12,072 bases of DNA from Betaproteobacteria bacterium (GCA_025353085.1 JANXRI010000259.1:1-12072), one strand, 5' to 3'; positions 1-9,048 are shown, numbered from the stretch's first letter. A program made the numbers and translations. The notes: a model not told the origin generated them from the sequence alone.

Positions 1-1
1 C

Positions 2-517
2 GCGACCGAGTACGGCATCAACAAAGCCGGCTATGTGATCCACAGCGCGGTGCACGCGGGACGGCATGACGTCGATTGCGTGATTCACACGCACACGCTC
101 GCCGGCATGGCGGTCTCCGCAATGAAAATCGGCCTGTTGCCAATCGCTCAAAGCGCAATGCGCTTTAGCGAGATTGCTTATCACGACTACGAAGGCCCCG
201 CGCTGAATCTCGATGAGCGCGCACGTCTCGTTGCTGATTTGGGTGATCATGAAGCGATGATTCTGCGCAATCACGGCCTGTTGACCGTCGGCCCGTCAAT
301 TCCTGAGTCGTTCAACAACATGTTCCGCCTGGAACGCGCATGCCAACTGCAAGTCACGACGCTCTCCTGCAATACCGAAATCCGCCTGCCGCCCGCCGAG
401 GTCGTTAAAGAAACGCAGGACGGTTTTAAGCCGGGCGTGCGCCGGCGCTGGGGACTGACCGAATGGCCGGCGTTGCTGCGCAAGCTCGATCGCATCGATC
501 CGTCTTATCGCGACTGA
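2..517 (+). CDS. Class II aldolase/adducin family protein, 3' part
   Basis: The reading frame is open from the first bases of the window, so the true start lies upstream; a GTG at 35 is internal. The visible part is about 171 residues. It carries the zinc-site signature of class II aldolases: His-x-His in CVIHTHT (codons at 86-94), and a third His in LRNHGLLTVG (272-274) near the middle. Family members use a divalent zinc ion to cleave or rearrange small sugar phosphates and related hydroxy acids, or have lost catalysis. The N-terminal region with the substrate-phosphate loop is outside the window, so the substrate cannot be assigned. The C-terminal tail is rich in Arg and ends PSYRD. A strong intrinsic terminator follows 33 bp after the stop, so this is the last gene of its transcript and is not in an operon with the following hydrolase. 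The family call is firm; the exact function is unknown. Confidence 0.88.
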   Translation, partial: ATEYGINKAGYVIHSAVHAGRHDVDCVIHTHTLAGMAVSAMKIGLLPIAQSAMRFSEIAYHDYEGPALNLDERARLVADLGDHEAMILRNHGLLTVGPSIPESFNNMFRLERACQLQVTTLSCNTEIRLPPAEVVKETQDGFKPGVRRRWGLTEWPALLRKLDRIDPSYRD

Positions 518-550
518 ATTTCTGTCATCGGTGGCGGCCGGCACAACTGA

Positions 551-578
551 CGGGCTCCGTAAGCGGCCCGTTTTTTTT
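551..578 (+). terminator. Intrinsic terminator after the aldolase-family gene
   Basis: A GC-rich stem (551-555 CGGGC paired with 566-570 GCCCG, extended by a T-G wobble at 556/565) encloses an eight-base loop and is followed directly by eight T residues (571-578). This is the classical rho-independent form. It lies 33 bp after the aldolase stop codon and on the same strand. Confidence 0.85.
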
Positions 579-657
579 CGGCGCAAAAAACGCCGGTAAA
601 AATATCGTTTTATAACTCAACATATTACTTCGGCGCGGTTACCGGAAAAGCCCAAGC
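579..657 (+). promoter_or_regulatory. AT-rich leader of the yheT-like gene with a small hairpin
   Basis: The segment between the terminator and the hydrolase start is much richer in A+T than the genes around it and should hold the promoter of the yheT-algC pair. A TATAAC hexamer at 611-616 is a reasonable -10 candidate, but no good -35 lies 16-18 bp upstream, so the promoter is not resolved. A second small hairpin (579-583 CGGCG with 591-595 CGCCG, loop CAAAAAA) follows the terminator at once. The ribosome-binding site before 658 is weak. Confidence 0.3.
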
Positions 658-1632
658 ATGTCATCGTATCGCGCGCCCGCCTGGTTGCCCGGCGGACATC
701 TGCAAACGCTGTACGCGACACTCTTCGCGCCGCGTTCGCGCGTAGCGTTTCGCCGCGAGCGCTGGGACACGCCGGATGGGGATTTCATTGAACTCGACTG
801 GGCGGCTAAGGCTCAGGACAACGCCAAGCCGCTGGTCGTGCTATTCCACGGCCTCGAAGGCGGATCGAGCAGCCAATATGCAACCGCGTTGATGGCCGCG
901 ACGCTTGCGCGCGGATGGAATGGCGTGGTCGTGCATTTTCGCGGTTGCAGTGGCGTGCCCAATCGCCTGCCGCGCGCCTATCACTCCGGTGACAGCGCAG
1001 AGATCAACTGGATACTGCGCCGCCTGCAACAACAATGCGCAGACTCCATGTATGCGGCGGGCGTTTCGCTCGGCGGCAATGCGCTGCTGAAGTGGCTGGG
1101 CGAACAAGGTGCTGTCGCCAATCAGGTCATCGCTGCCGCGGCCGCGGTGTCGGCGCCGGTCGACCTGATGGCCTCGGGCGATGCGCTTGGCCGCGGTTTC
1201 AATCGCGTTTACACGCAAAATTTCCTCGCGACCATGCGGCGCAAAACGCTCGCCAAGCTCGCGTTGTTCCCCGCTATCTGCAATCGTGATCACATGCTTG
1301 CCGCGAGAACCTTACGCGACTTCGACAACCTCGTTACCGCGCCGCTACACGGTTACCGCGATACCGATGATTACTGGACACGCGCCAGCGCCAAGCCGCT
1401 GCTGCGTCATATCACGGTGCCCACGCTCATGATCAATGCGCGCAACGACCCTTTTCTTCCTGCGGAAGCGCTGCCGCAGGCGCACGAACTATCGTCTGCT
1501 ATCACGGTCGAATTCTCTGCCACCGGCGGCCATGTCGGTTTTGTTACCGGCGCGTTTCCCGGACGGCTCGACTGGCTGCCGCGACGCCTGTTGAATTTTT
1601 TTCAAGATCAGACAACTAACGAGTGGAGATAA
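658..1632 (+). CDS. yheT: YheT-family alpha/beta-fold hydrolase
   Basis: A 324-residue protein of the alpha/beta hydrolase fold, YheT (UPF0017) branch. It opens with the family hallmark PAWLPGGHLQTLYATLF (residues 8-23). The order of fold elements is intact: the HG oxyanion strand at VLFHGLEGGSS (H64), the RGCSG turn near 95-99, the nucleophile elbow GVSLGG with Ser137, the acid Asp264 in NARNDPF and the His292 in GGHVGF. That gives a complete Ser-Asp-His triad. YheT relatives are putative esterases of uncertain natural substrate, so the reaction is inferred only as ester hydrolysis. There is no signal peptide, so a cytoplasmic location is likely. The start follows the first ATG after the leader and matches the family N-terminus, although the ribosome-binding site is poor. 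The stop codon (1630-1632) overlaps the end of the Shine-Dalgarno region used by the following mini-ORF, so it is probably co-transcribed with the algC-like gene. Confidence 0.9.
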   Translation: MSSYRAPAWLPGGHLQTLYATLFAPRSRVAFRRERWDTPDGDFIELDWAAKAQDNAKPLVVLFHGLEGGSSSQYATALMAATLARGWNGVVVHFRGCSGVPNRLPRAYHSGDSAEINWILRRLQQQCADSMYAAGVSLGGNALLKWLGEQGAVANQVIAAAAAVSAPVDLMASGDALGRGFNRVYTQNFLATMRRKTLAKLALFPAICNRDHMLAARTLRDFDNLVTAPLHGYRDTDDYWTRASAKPLLRHITVPTLMINARNDPFLPAEALPQAHELSSAITVEFSATGGHVGFVTGAFPGRLDWLPRRLLNFFQDQTTNEWR

Positions 1633-1664
1633 CTATGCCGATTGAATGGATGTTTGCCGTATGA
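1625..1664 (+). promoter_or_regulatory. Mini-ORF leader of the algC-like gene
   Basis: GGAG at 1625-1628 stands six bases before an ATG at 1635, an ideal spacing. That ATG opens a nine-codon frame reading MPIEWMFAV, ending in TGA at 1662-1664. The stop overlaps the ATG of the phosphomannomutase gene at 1661 (ATGA). Neither candidate start of the phosphomannomutase (1646 or 1661) has a comparable ribosome-binding site. The simplest reading is that ribosomes load on the mini-ORF and pass to the main gene by termination-reinitiation. Whether the peptide itself matters is unknown. The layout is seen directly; the coupling is inference. Confidence 0.45.
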
Positions 1665-3037
1665 ATCCGCTGCCGCCCGAGATTTTTAAAGCCTATGACA
1701 TCCGGGGAATCGTCGGCAAAACGCTGACGCCGGCCGTAGTCTCCACGATCGGCCGCTCGATCGGCAGCGAACTCATCGACCGCGGCGGACGCGAAATCGC
1801 GATCGGCCGCGATGGCCGCTTGTCCGGACCCGAGCTTTCAGCGGCGCTCGCCGACGGCTTACGCGCCGCCGGCATCGATGTGATCGACGTCGGGCAGGTC
1901 GCGACACCGATACTGTACTTCGCAGCCCATCATTTCAATACGCAGTCCGGTGTGATGCTGACGGGCTCGCACAATCCGCCCGACTATAACGGGTTGAAAA
2001 TAGTGCTGGCCGGTGAAACGCTGGCGGGCGAAGCGATCCAGGCTTTGCGCATACGCATCGAAGACGGCAAGCTCGCCAGCGGCAGCGGCAGCTATCGGCG
2101 CGACGATATCTCGAAGCAATATCTCGCGCGCATCGTTGGCGATATCAAGCTCGCGCGGCCGATGAAAATTGCGGTCGATTGCGGCAATGGCGTTGCCGGC
2201 GCCACCGCACCGGCGCTATATCGCGCGCTTGGCTGCACGGTGACCGAATTATTCTGCGACGTCGATGGCAACTTCCCGAACCATCATCCCGATCCATCGG
2301 TACCCGAGAACCTCAACGATTTGATCGCCGCGCTACGCAGTACGGACGCCGAAATCGGGCTTGCCTTTGATGGCGACGGCGACCGGCTCGGCGTGGTCAC
2401 CAAGCGCGGCGACATTATCTATTCCGATCGCCAGCTCATGCTGTTTGCCGCCGACGTGCTGGCGCGCAATCGTGGCGCGACGGTCATCTACGACGTGAAA
2501 TCGACGCGTAATCTTAAACCGTGGATAGAGCGCCACGGCGGCACGCCGCTGCTATGGAAAACCGGCCATTCATTCATTAAAGCGAAGCTCAAGGAAACCG
2601 GCGCGTTGCTCGCCGGCGAAATGAGCGGCCATGTTTTTTTCAAGGAGCGCTGGTATGGCTTCGATGACGGCTTGTACGCAGGCGCGCGCCTTCTAGAAAT
2701 TCTGAGCCGCTCACTCGACCCGAGCGCAACTTTGGAGCAATTGCCTGACGCGATCAGTACGCCTGAATTGCAAATCGCACTCGCGGAGGGCGAAAACTAC
2801 GCATTAATTGCTGAACTGCAGAAGACTGCGCGCTTCACCGACGCGAAAGACGTTATCAAGATCGACGGTTTGCGTGTTGAGTATGCGGACGGCTTCGGGC
2901 TTGCGCGCTCATCGAATACAACGCCCGTTATCGTGTTGCGCTTCGAAGCAGACAACGTCGAAGCGCTTAAACGGATCCAGGAAGATTTCAGGCGCGTGCT
3001 GCTTGCCGCCAAGCCCGGCGCCAGGTTGCCGTACTAA
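1661..3037 (+). CDS. algC: Phosphomannomutase/phosphoglucomutase, AlgC type
   Basis: An alpha-D-phosphohexomutase interconverting mannose or glucose 6-phosphate and 1-phosphate through a phosphoserine, feeding GDP-mannose and UDP-glucose for surface polysaccharide and LPS core. All four family domains are present: FKAYDIRG near the N-terminus, the active-site serine loop TGSHNP, the magnesium loop DGDGDR, the sugar-binding loop GEMSGH, and the phosphate loop RSSNTTP. Counted from an alternative ATG at 1646 (463 residues), these fall at Ser108, Asp242/244/246, Glu325/Ser327/His329 and Arg421-Thr425. Those are the numbers known for Pseudomonas AlgC. I prefer the ATG at 1661 (458 residues) because it overlaps the stop of a well-placed upstream mini-ORF, but 1646 cannot be excluded. 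The gene lies 28 bp after the yheT-like stop, and its 3' end converges on a thioesterase gene. Whether the preferred substrate is mannose or glucose phosphate cannot be told from sequence. Confidence 0.93.
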   Translation: MNPLPPEIFKAYDIRGIVGKTLTPAVVSTIGRSIGSELIDRGGREIAIGRDGRLSGPELSAALADGLRAAGIDVIDVGQVATPILYFAAHHFNTQSGVMLTGSHNPPDYNGLKIVLAGETLAGEAIQALRIRIEDGKLASGSGSYRRDDISKQYLARIVGDIKLARPMKIAVDCGNGVAGATAPALYRALGCTVTELFCDVDGNFPNHHPDPSVPENLNDLIAALRSTDAEIGLAFDGDGDRLGVVTKRGDIIYSDRQLMLFAADVLARNRGATVIYDVKSTRNLKPWIERHGGTPLLWKTGHSFIKAKLKETGALLAGEMSGHVFFKERWYGFDDGLYAGARLLEILSRSLDPSATLEQLPDAISTPELQIALAEGENYALIAELQKTARFTDAKDVIKIDGLRVEYADGFGLARSSNTTPVIVLRFEADNVEALKRIQEDFRRVLLAAKPGARLPY

Positions 3038-3054
3038 CGGCCGAATTTATTTAT
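3028..3054 (+). terminator. Possible weak terminator of the algC-like gene
   Basis: GCCGT (3028-3032) and ACGGC (3037-3041) form a five-pair stem with a four-base loop containing part of the stop codon. An A/T-rich stretch without a clean T run follows. ACGGC at 3037-3041 could instead pair with a second GCCGT at 3056-3060. With only 9 bp between the convergent stop codons, any terminator must lie in coding sequence. It is weak by the usual criteria. Confidence 0.3.
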
Positions 3055-3487
3055 CGCCGTACAAAATCATCTGGGTGCACCGGAAGACCGCGATTTTGCG
3101 CTCCTCCGCGCCCGTCACCACGGCGTCCCATACCTGCGTCAGGCGGCCCAGATGCACAGGCGTCGCCATGCAATTGATGACGCCATCGCGGGCGGTGCCG
3201 AGAAAATTTGATTTCAATTCGATCGTCGTAAAGAGCTTCGCGTCCGCCGGCAGATTGGCGACCGTGCCATAGCCGGCCAATGTGTCGGCGAGTGCGATCA
3301 CCGTCGCTGCGTGCAAATAACCATTTGGCGCGAGCAACTCGGGACGCACTTTGAGGCGGCCTTTGATGCCGGCATCGCTGACCTCGATAACCTCGATACC
3401 CACCAGACCTGGCAAATGACCGATGCCTTTTGCGTTAAGCGCGGCGGCGGTAGCTTCGGGACGCAGGCGACTTCGCGATGCAGCCAT
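3047..3487 (-). CDS. PaaI-type hotdog-fold thioesterase
   Basis: A 146-residue single-domain hotdog protein. The long central helix motif is visible as NGYLHAATVIALADT (residues 55-69). Asn55, His59 and Asp68 stand where the 4HBT/PaaI group places its catalytic and backbone-positioning residues. His-Ala-Ala replaces the more usual His-Gly-Gly. The strands ELKSNFL (90-96) and GRLTQVWDAVV (114-124) follow the expected pattern. Such enzymes hydrolyse acyl-CoA thioesters, often aryl or medium-chain, in the cytoplasm and work as oligomers; the substrate is not predictable here. A GAGAG stretch lies close upstream of the ATG at 3487. The gene sits 38 bp after the glycosyltransferase-like gene and is probably co-transcribed with it. 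Its stop faces the algC-like stop at 9 bp. Confidence 0.85.
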   Translation of the reverse strand: MAASRSRLRPEATAAALNAKGIGHLPGLVGIEVIEVSDAGIKGRLKVRPELLAPNGYLHAATVIALADTLAGYGTVANLPADAKLFTTIELKSNFLGTARDGVINCMATPVHLGRLTQVWDAVVTGAEERKIAVFRCTQMILYGDK

Positions 3488-3525
3488 GAATTTTTCTCTC
3501 TGAATTGTCGGTATGTTTGTTTTGT

Positions 3526-4728
3526 TCAGCGGACCGTCGCATCAAGGCGCCACGCTGAAGTGCCGGCCCGCGATTCTGCTATGCCAAGCGTCGCCGCCCA
3601 CAGTTCGCCGATCCTGCGCGGCGAAAATCGTTCTTCTATGTGGCGCTGACCGACGGTAATTTTTGCGTCAACCTCGACCGGATGCGCGAGCGCCCATTCG
3701 ACGCCGTCCGCTAGGTTTTCTCCGATCCACGCATATTCGCCCAGTTCAAGGTACGACGGGATTGGCGATGCAATCGCGAAACGTCCTGCGCGCAGCGTTT
3801 CGACGAGACGGTTATGCGATTTGACCCGGCCCCATGCGCTCGTCGCGTCCTGCGGCAATAGCACGAGATCGGCAGCCGACAGTTCTGACGCCACAGCTTC
3901 ACGCGACCACGGCACGACGCGCAATTCGCATGCTTTATTGAGATGCCGCAGCTTGCTGCCGAGTTCTTGCGCGAGTCCGGCTTGCGCAGGATGCGTGATG
4001 AACGCGATTTGCACTGGCCTCGTGCCGAGACGGCGTGCGATGGCGCCGAATTGTGCTTCGAGCAACGGCAGCAGCGGCGGGCCGAACACACCGAACCATG
4101 CAAGCCGCAAATCTTGTGCGGGCGCAAATCGCGGCAGCTCGGCAGTCGCGCGCTCGTACGGATCTTCAATGACCGTCACCCCGTGTAACGACTCCCCGGC
4201 GAGCTGCTCGCGCAGCGCCGCGGTCGACGCGGTCAATGCGCAAGCACGCATTAAGCGGGACTGGAATTCAGCGGGTTCAGCGCGCCCGAACATCGCCGTA
4301 GCGGCCGCCAGGTCATCGCAGAAATCGGCAACGACACGGTGCTTGCGCGACATCGCCTCGACCCATGCCGCAAGTGCCGCGAAACGCGCCGGCTCCGCGA
4401 TGATGCGCTGAACGGAAAACTTGCCGACGACAATCGCGCGCACTTCGCCCAGTTCGGCGAGTTCGGGATCGCATTCGACATGTTGTAAAGACACGAGGCA
4501 CACCGGTGCGAACCGCAACAATTCGCGCGCCGGCAGCCACGCGCGCAGGCGTAGGCTCGCCTGATCGGCGTCGATGCGATCACTCAATGCAATGAAGCGA
4601 GGTTCTTCGACATCACAGATGAAGGCTACGAACCCGCGTTGGCGCGGGCCTGCATACGAGGGAAATGCAGGTTTCGCTGACTGTGGCGTGCGTTTTCGAA
4701 ACGCGATTGCCAGTGCTTTCAGCAGCAT
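3526..4728 (-). CDS. Glycosyltransferase-like protein (group 1/GT4-like)
   Basis: A 400-residue cytoplasmic protein without signal peptide or membrane helices. The C-terminal half looks like the nucleotide-sugar-binding domain of a GT-B glycosyltransferase. It has a strand-turn LAWFGVFG near 209-216, VVPWS (271-275), then SAADLVLLPQD (284-294). Next come KSHNRLVETLRAG (303-315) and SPIPSYLELGEY (321-332), corresponding to the family's conserved KS-NR--E-L--G and the loop after it. The N-terminal half (with ADFCDDL around 134-140) is poorly conserved to my eye. Sugar donor, acceptor and product are unknown. It is the first gene after alaS, with a 122-bp gap, and lies just upstream of the thioesterase gene. 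In E. coli the gene after alaS is csrA, so this neighbour is different. The start at 4728 is the first ATG of the frame, with no strong ribosome-binding site. A short overlapping frame at 4719-4817 may affect its translation. Confidence 0.7.
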   Translation of the reverse strand: MLLKALAIAFRKRTPQSAKPAFPSYAGPRQRGFVAFICDVEEPRFIALSDRIDADQASLRLRAWLPARELLRFAPVCLVSLQHVECDPELAELGEVRAIVVGKFSVQRIIAEPARFAALAAWVEAMSRKHRVVADFCDDLAAATAMFGRAEPAEFQSRLMRACALTASTAALREQLAGESLHGVTVIEDPYERATAELPRFAPAQDLRLAWFGVFGPPLLPLLEAQFGAIARRLGTRPVQIAFITHPAQAGLAQELGSKLRHLNKACELRVVPWSREAVASELSAADLVLLPQDATSAWGRVKSHNRLVETLRAGRFAIASPIPSYLELGEYAWIGENLADGVEWALAHPVEVDAKITVGQRHIEERFSPRRIGELWAATLGIAESRAGTSAWRLDATVR

Positions 4729-4817
4729 GCCTGGCGGCCGGCTCGCGCAGCGACAGCGCCTGTTCGTTTTGCGCGCTGAAGTTTCGTCCAGCCGCCAGTT
4801 GCAAGTGGCGCAGCCAT
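4719..4817 (-). other. Possible 32-residue ORF overlapping the glycosyltransferase start
   Basis: The 122 bp between alaS and the glycosyltransferase-like gene contain no recognised gene. A frame from the ATG at 4817, with a G-rich stretch upstream, encodes 32 residues (beginning MAAPLATGGW and ending QACC). It stops at a TGA that overlaps codons 3-4 of the glycosyltransferase. It resembles no family I know, and its composition (Ala, Arg, Gly) is what random GC-rich DNA gives. It is listed only because it overlaps the next start as a coupled leader would. Confidence 0.15.
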
Positions 4818-4850
4818 CAACCGCTCAGCTCTCGACAGTCATGCAGAATT

Positions 4851-7475
4851 TCATAACCGTTCGGCCACCCACGCCGGTACGGCTGCCAGCGCTATCGCCA
4901 GTTTCGACGGATCATTACCGCCGGCTTGCGCCATATCGGCGCGGCCGCCGCCTTTGCCGCCGACCTGCTGCGCAACGAAATTCACGAGCTCGCCGGCTTT
5001 AACTTTTGAGGTTAGATCAGCACTCACGCCCGAGATCAGCGAGACTTTGCCGCCTTCGACCGCGGCCAGCACGAGCGCGCATGATTTAAGTTTGTCTTTC
5101 AATTTGTCGATCGATTCGCGCAGTGCTTTGGAGTCCGCGCCATCGAGTATCGCAGCAAGCACTTTGGCGCCTTTAACGTCGACAGCTTTCGCTGCCATAT
5201 CGTCGCCTTGTGACGACGCGAGCTTCGACTTCAAACGCGCAAGTTCCTTCTCCAGACTTTTAACGTTCTCGACAATCTGACCGATTTTTTGCGTGACTTC
5301 CTGCACCGGCGCTTTCAGTGCGCCGGCCGCCTGTTGCAGGCTGGCTTCCTGTTGCTGCACCCACGCCAGTGCGCCCTCGCCCGTCACGGCTTCGATACGG
5401 CGCACGCCGGCGGCAATCCCCGACTCAGAGATGACCTTGAAGAAACCGATATCGCCGACGCGCACGACGTGAGTTCCACCGCATAGCTCGGTCGAAAAAT
5501 CGCCCATCGTCAACACGCGCACTTCGTCGCCGTATTTTTCGCCGAACAGCGCTATCGCGCCGGTCTTGATTGCGTCATCGTATTTCATGATGCGGGCTTC
5601 AACCGCCGCATTGCGCCGGATTTCCTGATTGACGAGCTGCTCGATTTCGCGAACCTGCTGCGGCGTCAACGGCTCGTTATGCGAGTAGTCGAAACGCGTG
5701 CGATCGGCATCGACGAGCGAGCCTTTCTGCTGGACATGGCCGCCGAGTACTTTGCGCAAAGCGGCATGCATCAGATGCGTCGCCGAGTGATTGTTCGCCG
5801 CGCGCGTGCGCGCAGCCGTGTCGACCTTCGCGTCGACCGCATCGCCGACCGATAGAGCGCCCGTGTCGAGCACCCCATGATGGCCAAAAACTTCGGATTG
5901 AATTTTTTGCGTATCGCTGACGTTAAAAGTGCCGCGAGCGCACGCCAATTGGCCGCGGTCGCCGACCTGGCCGCCTGACTCCGCATAAAACGGCGTCCTG
6001 TCGAGCACCACGACCGCGGTGTCACCCGCCTTGATTGCGGGAACAGCGCTGCCATCTTTGTAGATGGCGATGACCTTGCCCGCCAGCGTCAGCAGTTCAT
6101 AGCCGTGAAATTCGGTTTTCTGGCCGCTGTATTCGACTGCGGACTGCGCGCCGAATTTTGAGGCGGCGCGCGCGCGCTCACGCTGCTGGCCCATGGCCGC
6201 TTCGAACCCCGCGAAATCGACCGTGATATTGCGCTCGCGCGCAATGTCGGCGGTCAGATCGAGCGGAAAGCCGAACGTATCGTACAGGCGGAACACGGTA
6301 TCGCCATCCAGCATTTTGTCTTCGGACTGGAGCGCGATTTCCAACACGGCCATGCCATTTTCGAGCGTCTCTGCGAACCTTTCCTCTTCCTGTTTCAGCA
6401 CCTGCGCGACGCGCTCCTTCGCGATGGCCAATTCGGGATAGGCTTCGCCCATCGCTGTGACGAGGTCGGGCGCCAGATTGTAGAAAAAAGGTTTCTTCTG
6501 ACCGAGCTTGTAGCCATGGCGGATCGCGCGGCGCACGATTCGGCGCAGTACATAGCCGCGGCCCTCATTGCCGGGAATCACGCCGTCGACAATCAGAAAC
6601 GCGCAGGCGCGAATATGATCGGCGATCACTTTGAGCGAGTTGTTCGCGAGGTCTTTGCAATGGGTTTCGCGCGCGGCCGCCTTGATCAAGTCCTGAAACA
6701 GATCGATTTCGTAATTGGAATGGACGTGTTGCAACACTGCGGCAATGCGTTCGAGGCCCATGCCGGTATCAACCGACGGCTTGGGCAGCGGATGCAAAAC
6801 GTACTCATCGCCGCTTTTTTGTCGATCAAACTGCATGAAAACCAGATTCCAGATTTCGATGTAGCGATCACCGTCGGCTTCAGGCGTTCCGGGCGGGCCG
6901 CCCAGAATTTGGGGGCCGTGATCGTAAAAGATTTCGCTGCAGGGCCCGCAAGGACCGGTTTCGCCCATTTGCCAGAAGTTGTCGCTTGCGTATTTGGGGC
7001 CACCGGGTTTATCGCCGATGCGCGTGATGCGTTCGGGCGGCACCCCTATGTCATCAGCCCACAATTTGTACGCCTCGTCATCCGTCTCGTACACCGTGAC
7101 CCACAACTTCTCTTTGGGCAGCTTGTAAATGCCGGTCAACAGTTCCCACGCGAAATGAATCGCATCGCGCTTGAAATAATCGCCGAATGAGAAATTGCCG
7201 AGCATCTCGAAAAACGTATGGTGACGCGCGGTATAGCCGACGTTTTCGAGGTCGTTGTGTTTGCCGCCTGCGCGTACGCAGCGTTGCGAGGTTGTCGCGC
7301 GTTTGTACGGCCGGTTTTCCTGGCCAAGAAACACATCCTTGAACTGCACCATGCCGGAATTGGTGAACAGCAGCGTCGGGTCGTTGCCCGGCACGAGCGC
7401 GCTCGAGGACACGATCGCATGGCCCCTGGATTTGAAGTACTCGAGGAACTGCTGGCGAATTTGACTGCTTTTCAT
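4851..7475 (-). CDS. alaS: Alanyl-tRNA synthetase
   Basis: A complete 874-residue AlaRS, close to the E. coli length of 876. It charges tRNA-Ala in the cytoplasm and clears Ser- and Gly-tRNA-Ala. The class II catalytic core runs from MKSSQIRQQFLEYF to about residue 245, with motif 2 in RCVRAGGKHNDLENVG (65-80) and motif 3 at GMGLER (238-243). The tRNA-binding helical region follows. The editing domain has its zinc-type ligands intact: His563 and His567 in HSATHLMH, Cys665 and His669 in CGGTHV. A coiled coil (about 705-755) leads into the C-terminal DHHA1-type domain with GGKGGGRADMAQAGG (839-853). The ATG at 7475 gives the conserved N-terminus; a GGTAGAG stretch upstream is a modest ribosome-binding site. 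It lies 69 bp after recX, as in the recA-recX-alaS order of many proteobacteria. Confidence 0.98.
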   Translation of the reverse strand: MKSSQIRQQFLEYFKSRGHAIVSSSALVPGNDPTLLFTNSGMVQFKDVFLGQENRPYKRATTSQRCVRAGGKHNDLENVGYTARHHTFFEMLGNFSFGDYFKRDAIHFAWELLTGIYKLPKEKLWVTVYETDDEAYKLWADDIGVPPERITRIGDKPGGPKYASDNFWQMGETGPCGPCSEIFYDHGPQILGGPPGTPEADGDRYIEIWNLVFMQFDRQKSGDEYVLHPLPKPSVDTGMGLERIAAVLQHVHSNYEIDLFQDLIKAAARETHCKDLANNSLKVIADHIRACAFLIVDGVIPGNEGRGYVLRRIVRRAIRHGYKLGQKKPFFYNLAPDLVTAMGEAYPELAIAKERVAQVLKQEEERFAETLENGMAVLEIALQSEDKMLDGDTVFRLYDTFGFPLDLTADIARERNITVDFAGFEAAMGQQRERARAASKFGAQSAVEYSGQKTEFHGYELLTLAGKVIAIYKDGSAVPAIKAGDTAVVVLDRTPFYAESGGQVGDRGQLACARGTFNVSDTQKIQSEVFGHHGVLDTGALSVGDAVDAKVDTAARTRAANNHSATHLMHAALRKVLGGHVQQKGSLVDADRTRFDYSHNEPLTPQQVREIEQLVNQEIRRNAAVEARIMKYDDAIKTGAIALFGEKYGDEVRVLTMGDFSTELCGGTHVVRVGDIGFFKVISESGIAAGVRRIEAVTGEGALAWVQQQEASLQQAAGALKAPVQEVTQKIGQIVENVKSLEKELARLKSKLASSQGDDMAAKAVDVKGAKVLAAILDGADSKALRESIDKLKDKLKSCALVLAAVEGGKVSLISGVSADLTSKVKAGELVNFVAQQVGGKGGGRADMAQAGGNDPSKLAIALAAVPAWVAERL

Positions 7476-7505
7476 TGGCTCTACCGGGACTCGTAAAAGC
7501 CCGAT

Positions 7506-7532
7506 TTTAAACGAAACGCCCGTCGCGGACGG
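7506..7532 (-). terminator. Hairpin between recX and alaS, possible weak terminator
   Basis: In the 69-bp gap a perfect five-pair stem (7520-7524 with 7528-7532, three-base loop) is followed on the - strand by GCGTTTCGTTTAAAAT. The T tract is interrupted, so termination would be partial at best. The TTTAAAAT segment could equally be part of an alaS promoter, with CTGACC upstream as a loose -35, but the spacing (19-21 bp) is poor. Confidence 0.3.
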
Positions 7533-8004
7533 TCAGCAGCGGCGTTATTCGTCGCCGCCTGCGCTATTAACGCCATGGCCGCTGACGACCTTGCGAATCA
7601 CGTCGAGATTAAAGCCGCGTCCCTGCAAAAAACGCATCTGGCGCGCGCGCTCACGTGCGTCGGTCGCTACCGTCTTGAACTTGCGCAGCCAGATTGCGCG
7701 CGCGGCTTCGGTTTCACTTTCGTTGAGATGCTCGCGCGTACCCTCGATCGCGGCGTCTGAAATTCCTTTGTCGCGCAATTCGTGCGTGATGCGCCGGGCG
7801 CCAAAGCGCCGCCGGCGGGTCGCCAGTATTTGTGCCACGACACGCGCTTCCGAAATCCAGCCGCGGCGCTCGAAATCATCAAGCAGCAAGGGTATTTCCG
7901 CGAAGTTTTCGGTGAACGGTTTGAGTTTCACCTCAAGTTCGCGCCGCGAATATTCGCGGCGCGCGAGTGCGGCGAGCGCCCGTGCGCGCAGACTGCGCGC
8001 CGGT

Positions 8005-9048
<1,044 letters not shown>

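Noticed and set aside
3821..4411. A 196-codon + strand frame opposite the glycosyltransferase-like gene
   Set aside because: Ser/Ala/Arg-rich low-complexity translation typical of a shadow; the - strand frame has recognisable domain motifs.
4613..4804. A 63-codon - strand frame overlapping the glycosyltransferase start, considered as a frameshifted N-terminus
   Set aside because: It continues far into the glycosyltransferase in another frame, without motifs, and the glycosyltransferase frame is complete without it.
6516..7190. A 224-codon open frame on the + strand antisense to alaS
   Set aside because: It lies wholly within the alaS catalytic core and is explained by codon bias of the real gene; no family motif or ribosome-binding site.
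7747..7756. GGCGTCTGAA, one base away from the Neisseria DNA uptake sequence GCCGTCTGAA
   Set aside because: Single imperfect copy inside recX coding sequence; no other copies seen in the window.
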